Shown here: one piece after another, positions 56,112 through 64,000 of the stretch | Position numbering within the stretch: position 1 is the stretch's first letter | Layout: the number at the start of each line of letters is the position of its first letter | NCBI GenBank assembly: GCA_964016875.1 | Contig: OZ024734.1 | Coordinates: 50,636,622 to 50,700,621, forward strand | Direction of reading: 5' to 3' | From: Fallopia convolvulus | Taxonomy: Eukaryota > Streptophyta > Magnoliopsida > Caryophyllales > Polygonaceae | Length of the DNA stretch: 64,000 nt | Program-made: the position numbers and the translations under genes | Notes under the pieces: generated by a model | The model's database searches: none | Told to the model about the DNA's origin: nothing | The model's input: the letters and a program-made list of their open reading frames with translations, nothing else

Positions 56112-56824
56112 CAAATGTTATATTTTATATTTGTTATTATTTTAAGTTCAAATTAATACAATTTTCGTATATTTGAAATTGTGAATAACCAATAATGATA
56201 TTGTGTCTTTTTTTAAGAAAAATAATATTAAGTCTTCGTATGTTTTTAAATCATACATAATATTTATTTTTATTATTCTAAAAGCAGAATCTCAAGTTAT
56301 AAATAGTCAATTTTTTATATGTGTATAATATCTTTCAAATATATTTAAAATACTAATTATATTTTAATTTTGATATAATTTAATACATTGTGCATTTAAT
56401 TGACTTGAGAGGGAGAACTTTTATAGTTGTAAAGATGTGCATAATTTTTATAATTAAGTTTGCATGACCTTTTGTAACTGAGTGTACATGACTTTATATC
56501 ACCATCCACACTTTATAGGGTAATGCCCACTCAATTATAGGGTTGCACACTTAGTAACAAGATTAAGTACACTTAGTTATAAGATTATACACAACTATTA
56601 TAAAGCCATGCACACTCCTCTAAAATAGAGCATGCCCACTCAGTTACAAAACAATGTACAATCGATGCGAAAGTTATGCACTAATAATACGGAAATTATG
56701 TACAATGAATTATAAAATATGCACAGAAGCTTACAAAATTATGTACAAATAATTTTTTTTCTGCTTTTTTTTAATTTAGTTAATGTGCGATCCTAATCAT
56801 TAAATTTTCGAAATTAGACAACTG

Positions 56825-57160
56825 AGATGTGCTTGGGCCACTTATGTGCCACAGAGCTGCATGCTCGTCACATGTGTGCTTAGAACCTCATTCCATACTT
56901 CGACCCTACGGACATGCCCCAATTACACCCTAGTCTCGAGACTCTCGAACGCCCTTGTAATGGCGCGCCCCGAGACCCGATTCTGTGATGCTAAGGCTTG
57001 CCCGATCAACCTGTGTGTATCACCTAGTAGCTTGTCACAACCTAAACATCGAGGCCAAGGCCAAGTCCCTAGTTGAGTCTCACAACGCCCATGCAAGGAC
57101 GCGACCCAAGCTATATGATGTGGCACACATGCCACGATGACCATGCCTTACCCTAGCTAA
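56825..57160. other. GC-rich island of unknown origin
   Basis: Abruptly richer in G and C than the surrounding DNA (for example GGCGCGCCCCGAGACCCG near 56960). Open frames exist on both strands but match nothing I know. A transposon or host fragment is possible. Confidence 0.4.
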
Positions 57161-57239
57161 ATTGGATCTTTACACAAGGCATGCATGCATATTACTTCTC
57201 AAAAAGAAATTAACTAGATAAGAAAATTGATGTCCGAGT

Positions 57240-57485
57240 TGGTGGAGCATCACAGTACTATTGACATGGAATCGGGGATACATGAGGGTTTGTTTAGAAC
57301 TTGATTCACATTTGGTAGTGCTTCTTCTAAACAAATTCATGGATCGTTATCATCCTCTCGTTAGCCTGGTATCTCAATGTCAAGGCATTCTTAGACGGGA
57401 CTCGATTTGTTTGTTCCGCCATATCTATCGGGAAGCAAACTTTGTACGTTGCTTATTTTCTTGTTTCGCATGCTTTTTCTAGTTC
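57240..57485 (+). pseudogene. LINE RNase H-like fragment
   Basis: Contains WNRGYMRVCLELDSHLVV and, about 45 residues later, FRHIYREANFV. These are the two best-conserved parts of the RNase H-like domain (RVT_3) at the C-terminus of plant LINE polyproteins. The reverse transcriptase is absent. The frame ends at 57482. Confidence 0.75.
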
Positions 57486-57841
57486 ATGACTTCATGTATT
57501 GTTTGACCCGCAAAAGGGTATTATTTCTTTGCTTGTTACTGATGTTAGGGGCCGGACTATCCCTCATATGATTAAAAATACATGCTTTAGGTAAAAAAAA
57601 ATCATTTTTGACCCGATTGACTTAATTAGTCAAACGGGTCAAGCGGGTCGACACGCAGATAAAAAATATTTTTTTTGCGGGTCAACCCGACCTGTTGAGC
57701 ATCCATATCTAAAATAGAGCATGCACTCTCGGTCAAAAAACGATGCATACTCAATTACAAAACAATTTACAAGATGTGAAAATTATGCACAACAATACGA
57801 AATCAGTCAATTATAAAAATCTATACACAAATAGTTATAAA

Positions 57842-57873
57842 CTAGTATGTATTCTCGTACCTTGTACGGGATT
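57842..57873 (-). mobile_element. Helitron-type 3' terminus
   Basis: A/CTAG, 7 bases, then TCTCGTAC-CTT-GTACGGGA, almost the same hairpin as in R-A at 20706. A degraded relative without CTAG lies near 60480 (ATACCTTGTACGTG). Confidence 0.5.
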
Positions 57874-57879
57874 TTCTTA

Positions 57880-60850
57880 AATAAAGTATTAATAATAAAG
57901 TATTTTCAAATATATTTATTATTCGAGAAAACTAATCATATAAATGTTTAATAATAATTATTTTTTATGATCTACGTAAAAAGATAAGATAACCAATCAA
58001 GATATTTTTATATAAGGTAACAAATGATTGGATTATAACGATAACCAAATTGGAAATGAGATTGCTAGTAATATACGCGGTTAGAAAGATAACTATTCAA
58101 TTAAGATATCTTAGTTAAAAAACGATTATATCTAAAAATAAAATAAATATTCTAGAATTTGTATGATAGCATAAAAAATTATCCTAATGATTTTCCTATC
58201 TATCATATCCAAAAATAAAATATTGTTTTAATAATGAGATTTTCTATCTTATATTCTAAAAAAATAATAAGAATTTATCATATCTAAAAATAAAATATTT
58301 TTAAAAAAAAAAGAGATGGTGTGATCCAATCTAAAAGTGACATGTGTCGTTTAATAATTTTTTTAACCTCCACTTTAGATTATAGTTATGATGATTTATG
58401 CACAAACAATTTTTTTGTTAAATTTAACTAACGAGCAAATAAATAAAGGAAATTTTAATATATGTCCAATTGTCCATGGTTACATAATCAATCAATATAT
58501 ATATCTTCTAAACCTGAAGCACTTTTGGGCAGATTCGTCATTAAGAATTTATATTACAGTCACCCTATTTTTAATAATGATTTTTAATCAATTCTATATT
58601 ATGTAATTCAATCCCCTAATAGAATTTCCAATTTTATCCACTCATCTTATTTAATAATTTTTTTAATCAATTTGCTATGAGATTGTATAAATTTTTATCT
58701 CTACCCGTTATTTTTATCTTTTTTCATGTTTATTATATTATAATATGTAATTATCTTCTATCCATATAGTAATTATCTTATATATTACGTTATTTCTCTT
58801 TCTTCCTTATATTTTTAATAATAATTTTTATTAGTTTTATATATTACAAGATCTTGCACATCATAATTATATACTGCATATATCATGTTATTTTGGAAAC
58901 ATGTTTCACCTTTTGGATATTTAAGAAAACTTATTTAATTAGGTATTTATTTTTTATATTAATTTTTTATCCATATAATTTCTATGCCTTTTTTTTTTAC
59001 AATATAAATTTCTATCAAAATTTATTATTCATGTTTATATTACTTTCTATTTATATGGATGATAACTTTATAATTTATATGATCAATGTTTTGAATTATG
59101 AATTTTTTTATTAGATTTTGTATTTTTTCATATTGACTTTCTAACTAAAAGTGTAATAATTTTTTTATTTGTTATGGATAGTATTTTTAATCTATACATG
59201 ATATTTTTTAATTTATATACATAATTATGTGGAGTTTTTATATTAATATTCTATCTATAAATATGACAGTCAACCATTGTATTGTTCTCAAATATAAAAT
59301 TAAATAGTTCAATCACCATATAATTAGTTACGAATTCTTTTTTATATTTATTTTCCATCCATAAATATGACAACGTTTCAATTAATATGAACAATTTTGT
59401 AATTACTTATTTTTATATTAACTTTTCGGATTTTTTGTACTAATTTTCTATTTAAAAGTATGACAACTTTTCAAATATTTTATATTTAAGTATGTTGATT
59501 TTTTAGGTTACGGATCCCTAAATAAATAAATAAAAATTAACGATCCCTTAATGTTAAATTAATTAACCAGATTGGTTCGCTCAAGTTTTGGTTTGGTCAT
59601 TTCGGGTTAGGATCGAGTGCAAATTCATGTTGTTATATTTACGGGTTGATTTGATCATTAAATTTTTATGATTATGAAATTGATATTATGAGTAAATAAT
59701 ATTTTTTATGATAAAATATTATTTAATTAATTTTTATAATTAGATGTATACAATTATTGATACATATATCATATGTAAATTAATGTATTATAATTTTTTT
59801 TTAAAGCCCCGGTAAGGCCCGGATCATCAACTAGTAAAGATACTAATTTTAATAAATTTAATTATTTTTTATCAAATATGATTTTTTAAAAAGATTTATT
59901 AATTTTAAATTATGGGATAGGGTTGAAATAATTTATGGAGTATACTTTGTCACCTTCTGACCAAATTTACGAAGATTATACTATATTGCCAGTTGCCACA
60001 CTACGAAATATAATAAGAACTGAAGCCCAACTTTCAAACACGTTGCATTGGTGTAAAATGTAGGAATCTAGGTTTAAATGTTTAATCCAAACTCCACTAC
60101 TCAAAAAAATCAGCTCTACTAGTAGTATAGACTAGTCAGTTCAGCGTGTAGCTGTGCACAAATTCTGGTTTGATTTTTCTTCCATGAACCAGCCCCGCAT
60201 CCCGTCCAGGTTCTTGGACTTTTCCCCGTGGGTCCCACTCCCTCGCGTCTTCGGTGTTCTAGGTTGACTTTTAACGTAGACTTCCGACTTTCTCTATGCC
60301 TATTATGCCTAGGGTATTTAATAGTGTATTTATGTGTAAAATACCAAAAACTCTGTATTTATTTTTGTTAGAAATTTATATTAATATTCCTTATATCTAT
60401 AAATATTTTTTAAAAATATGTAAATTTTTAGACATATTTTGGTGTATTAGATTTTTTTTATTTTTTTAAAAAAATTAATACCTTGTACGTGTTTTTTCTT
60501 AAATAAAATATTTTTAATTATATTTATTATTCGAGAAAAATAATCATGTAAATGCTTAAATATAAATTTTTGTTATGATATCTTAGTCAAAAAACGATTC
60601 TATTTAAAAATAAAATAAATATTATAAAATATGTATGATTGTAGAAAAAATATTCTAAATATCTTCATATCTATCATATCCAAAAATAAAAGAGTGTTTA
60701 ATAATGAGATTTGTCATTATATACTCTTAAAATATGAATAAGAATTTATCATATTCAAAAATAATTATTTTTTTTAAAAGATGGTGTGGTCTAATATAAA
60801 AATTACATGTGTTATTTAATAATTTTTTTAATCTTCGCTTTAGGTTATAA
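57880..60850. other. Very AT-rich intergenic DNA
   Basis: No gene recognised. Blocks following 57880 recur after 60490 (ATTATTCGAGAAA, AACGATT...ATCTAAAAATAAA, GTGTGRTCYAAT), so two copies of one AT-rich repeat are present. A weak plus-strand Helitron-like end (CCGG hairpin then ATCATCAACTAGT) lies at 59807-59835. Confidence 0.45.
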
Positions 60851-60855
60851 GTTAT

Positions 60856-60907
60856 GATGATATATATGATATATGATATATGATATGATATGATATATGA
60901 TTATGAT
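60856..60907. repeat. GATATAT-type microsatellite
   Basis: Irregular tandem ATATGAT / GATATAT units over about 50 bp. Confidence 0.8.
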
Positions 60908-62655
60908 AATTGAGTGATCCGAGTGGTTTTGTGCAGTTTATCTTAACGAATTTTCAACCAAAAAAATACTTAATCTTTAACAAATACTAGGATTATTATC
61001 TTCATGACCAATTTCCATATTTTCCTTTTTTCCCCTTAAAATTGGTATTCTTCCTCCTTGTTTCCTGCTTTGTGTCACAGAAATCACTTCTTTCCGTTTA
61101 ATCGTGTGTTCGCTCATACACGGATACACCATCAAAGAGCAATTCCCCAAATTTGTTTGAACCTGGACTCAATTTCAGGCTTTCTTCATCTTTCCTTCTG
61201 CAAATTTGATTTATTCCAGAAAATTCAGACACCACCAAGTGTGCTCTCATCAAATCCATCACACACCAAAAAGTTATAAAGTGTAAGATTCTTCTTTTTT
61301 TGTCCATTCAATTTTCTCATAAAGTTTCTCTGGGTTTATACTCTTTTTTTTAACCAATAACCATCACTAACTATATTTTTTTTGTTTATTCATGAACAGA
61401 AACCTTACAAAAAGAACAGATTTTTTTTTTGTGGGGGCGAAATCAAATCCAAACACCACCCCACTTACACTATCAACGGCTTCAAATGAAATCCATGTGA
61501 AGAAAGGTTTGATCTTGTAAACTTTCACTTGGAGTTTGTGTGATTGTGCTATTAGTTAATAGGGATTTTGATGTTTCATCAGCAAAAATTGTAATGATTG
61601 TTATGAATTGTGCTTTTGTGTATAGTGTGTGTTTTTGCTTAATTTATCTTTTGGTGCAATCAGATTGGGGCATTTGTTTTGATCATTGGTGGCTGGGATT
61701 TGGTCAAACCATTAACTTAATATCCAAATTGTAAACCATTGAATTTTTTTCCTATTAATATAAAAAATATATGCACGCAAGGTTTGGTTTTGAACTTTTT
61801 TAGCAAAAAAATGCTGTACCTTTTTTCTTCTCCAATGATGGAGAAAAATAACAGCATTACTGTAGTTTTTAACCAGTGGACCAGTTTCATAAAGGATTTT
61901 TCTGTCTTTTATTTTCCATTCTGAAAAGATTGTTGCTTTAGCCTTTTAATATTATGAAAAAATGTTTTCTATATTGAAATTTGTACATATTGATTCTCTC
62001 TTTTTTTCATTAGTATAAAGTTTAAATTTTTTTATAATATATAAATAAGTGACAAATATTGGAGTATTGAACAAGTTTGTAAAGGCTGATGAATTTTACT
62101 AGATAAAATACTTTTGGGCACTCTGAACCAATGCATATTATTTGCAGCAAATCACAGCCGTGAAATGGGCTTTTCATAAGCCATGACATCAGTTAGACAT
62201 TTAAAAAGAAATATTTGATTTTTTATTTGCATTTTTTACTAGATAAATGGGTTGGCTGTTGGGGTTGAACTTTTCTATCACCGCACAATTTGATTGCATT
62301 TTTTTCCCTTGATGAGATGTGATTTGTTAATTTATGTCCTTTGATTTCACTGGCTCAATCCCAGTCAACTTTTCTGACTAGATATATTCCTGAAAATGAA
62401 CAAACATATGAAGAATTTTATAACACTTATATAAACGTGTTCATACTAATTTGAACATCTTAATTATATTTTCACACATCCATTCAAGCGTAATCAAGTA
62501 CGTAGACATTAATAACCATCCAATGGCACTTGAAATTCATCAATTCAATTTTCTTTTTGTGAATGTATAAATGATTACATTGCTGAATCTTGATCAGTAC
62601 ATTGACCAAGGATTAAATTAATTGCTCTTTAATTCAGTTGAAGGAACTTTTGCAA
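60908..62655 (+). promoter_or_regulatory. SULTR1-type upstream region, possible 5' UTR exon
   Basis: About 61060-61282 is pyrimidine-rich and ends AAAGT/GTAAGA, which could be a 5' UTR exon with its donor. The acceptor TTCTTGCAG at 62810-62818 lies 19 bases before the start codon. Plant sulfate transporter genes often have a 5' UTR intron. The alternative is a start site just upstream of the coding exon (see 62656). Confidence 0.3.
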
Positions 62656-62665
62656 CATATAAAAG
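62656..62665 (+). promoter_or_regulatory. Possible TATA box of the SULTR1-type gene
   Basis: CATATAAAAG, about 175 bp upstream of the ATG. If the 5' UTR intron model is right, this lies inside the intron and is not a promoter element. Confidence 0.35.
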
Positions 62666-62837
62666 CCTGATCAGTGTGACTCTTTAACCATCATCAGAAA
62701 CACACAATCTTTCTGTTGTTCATGAGGTCTTGTTCTTATAACTAACAAACTCAAAATTTGTTGCAACAGAAGTAGAACTGAAGCATTTTCTAAAACCTCT
62801 GCCTTTGTGTTCTTGCAGAGTTGTGGATTTGGACAAC

Positions 62838-63930
62838 ATGGTGGCCCAGGTTCACAAGGTGAGCGTGCCGTCTAAGCAGAACTTGTTCGACGAGTTCAAG
62901 ACGAGGGTGAAAGAGACGTTCTTTGCAGACGATCCCTTACGACACTTCAAAGATCAGTCGGTTTCAAGAAAGCTCGTGCTCGGCTTTCAAGCTCTATTCC
63001 CTGTCCTTGAATGGGGAAGACACTATAGTCTTAGTAAACTTAAAGGCGACATCATTGCTGGACTTACAATTGCCAGTCTTTGTATTCCTCAGGTAACAAA
63101 CAAAATCCTCTTATGATGAACATTGTAAAACTCTAAGACTTCTTCTTATGTTAACTTCTTCTATGTTTTGTAGGACATTGGATATTCCAAGCTTGCAAAT
63201 CTACCACCTCAATATGGACTTTGTATGTTTTCTTGCCTTATAATGTTAACTTCTTCTATGTTTTCAGTACTTTTTGATCTTAAGTCATCTGTATGATATT
63301 GTTTCGTAGATTCGAGCTTAGTTCCGCCATTGATATACGCTTTCATGGGAAGCTCAAGGGACATTGCTATAGGACCGGTTGCTGTCGTTTTCTGCTTCTC
63401 GGGACTATGCTTCATAACGAGATCGATCCTACGACGCACCCTGAAGAATACTTAAGGCTTGCGTTCACTGCAACATTTTTCGCAGGGATCACACAAGTAA
63501 CCCTTGGATTCTTCAGGTAATAATAATACTACAAGAATTGTTACAACAGTTTGTCATATCAAACTATGCTGAATTAATCTCTTTTACCTTTGTGGTTAAC
63601 CAGGCTCGGTTTCTTGATTGACTTCCTGTCGCATGCTGCTGTCGTCGGTTTCATGGCTGGAGCCGCCATTACTATTGGCTTACAACAGCTCAAGGGATTG
63701 CTCGGGATCGAGAACTTCACTAAGAAAGCTGATATTGTTTCTGTCCTGCATTCTGTATTTGGATCAATTCATCATGGGGTAAGAAAGTAAATAAATAACT
63801 TATTGGAATGTAGTTTTTTTGGTATTAAGTTAACTTACCTTTCCTTTGCTGTAATTTGTTGCAGTGGAATTGGCAGACTATACTCATTGGAATGTCATTT
63901 TTGGTCTTCCTCCTTGTCGCCAAGTACATT
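62838..63930 (+). CDS. SULTR1: SULTR1-type sulfate transporter, 5' part; one-base loss in exon 3
   Basis: Coding exons 62838-63092, 63174-63222, 63310-63516, 63604-63778 and 63865-63930; the gene continues beyond the window. ATG 62838 begins MVAQVHKVSVPSKQN, followed by VKETFFADDPLRHFKDQ, the usual N-terminus of group 1 high-affinity H+/sulfate symporters of root plasma membranes. GLTIASLCIPQDIGYSKLAN and LGFLIDFLSHAAVVGFMAG follow. Exon sizes 49, 175 and 66 equal those of exons 2, 4 and 5 of the SULTR2 gene. Exon 3 is 207 instead of 208 nt: after GPVAVV (63371-63389) only two T remain before LLLGTMLHNE, so the frame breaks. Either this is a mutated allele/pseudogene or a consensus error in the T run. 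All splice sites look sound. Confidence 0.88.
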
Positions 63931-64000
63931 GTAAAGATCCTGAATTGCCCTTTAATTTGTATCAGTTTAGATACTATTTACATGTTTTGACTTGAAATCA

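Larger units (their letters stand above)
53931..56824. other. AT-rich intergenic DNA with two Helitron-type ends
   Basis: No gene recognised. It contains the termini described at 54808 and 56081, an (AT)n run at about 55426-55441, and many short frames that mean nothing at this composition. GATGTTAGGGGTCGGA near 54131 recurs as GATGTTAGGGGCCGGA near 57541. Confidence 0.45.

Noticed and set aside
57240..57485. Reading the ELDSHLVV frame as a host RNase H gene.
   Set aside because: Only the LINE-type RVT_3 pattern is present, the rest of a protein is missing, and the surroundings are transposon DNA.
62805..62837. Extension of the SULTR1-type protein upstream of the ATG.
   Set aside because: It starts at a non-ATG codon and crosses the splice acceptor TTCTTGCAG; the ATG at 62838 gives the family N-terminus.
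1..64000. CRISPR array, prokaryotic operon, tRNA or rRNA genes.
   Set aside because: No spaced identical repeats with unique spacers, no gene-dense operon and no cloverleaf or rRNA sequence were recognised. The window is plant nuclear DNA. A tRNAscan run would be needed to exclude a diverged tRNA.

Overview
The window is nuclear DNA of a flowering plant, probably a eudicot. The evidence is spliced genes with plant-type GT-AG introns, two plant sulfate transporter genes with matching exon sizes, and a dense population of plant transposons (Stowaway-like MITEs, MULEs, CACTA, Helitron-type ends, Ty3/Gypsy and Ty1/Copia elements, SINEs, a LINE relic). The species cannot be told from the sequence alone.

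Only three stretches look like host genes. (1) A two-exon minus-strand gene (2824-4592) encodes an 81-residue protein with a DFRP-type C-terminal motif. (2) A complete 12-exon minus-strand gene (43187-47432) encodes a 662-residue SULTR2-type sulfate transporter. (3) The first five coding exons of a SULTR1-type sulfate transporter lie on the plus strand from 62838 and run off the right edge; the third of these exons lacks one nucleotide. Genes 2 and 3 are head to head, about 15 kb apart, and the space between them is largely transposon relics.

Layout: 60-953 two Stowaway-like MITEs; 2.8-4.6 kb the DFRP-like gene with a SINE in its intron; 5.0-8.5 kb a degenerate LTR carrying a 1.5 kb LTR-like insertion (TSD GGGGT); 9.9-16.0 kb a MuDR-type MULE with 175-bp terminal inverted repeats and a 9-bp TSD; 16.4-42.8 kb two direct copies of one non-coding unit (R-A and R-B), each opened by different transposons; 43-47 kb SULTR2; 50.1-53.9 kb a Copia relic containing a Gypsy relic; 54-61 kb AT-rich DNA with Helitron-type ends and a LINE fragment; 62.8-64 kb SULTR1.

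The R-A/R-B pair makes the insertions readable. R-A holds a CACTA element (TSD TAT) and a 10.3 kb MULE (TSD TTTTAATAT). R-B holds an 8.3 kb Gypsy element (TSD ATGAG) and a 939-bp solo LTR (TSD TGGTT). Each insertion has its empty site preserved in the other copy. The 10.3 kb MULE is the most unusual object: it carries a FAR1-type transposase gene and, convergent to it, a Ulp1-like protease gene, both broken, plus a perfect 365-bp tandem duplication over the protease His/Asp exon. No tRNA, rRNA or CRISPR array was recognised.
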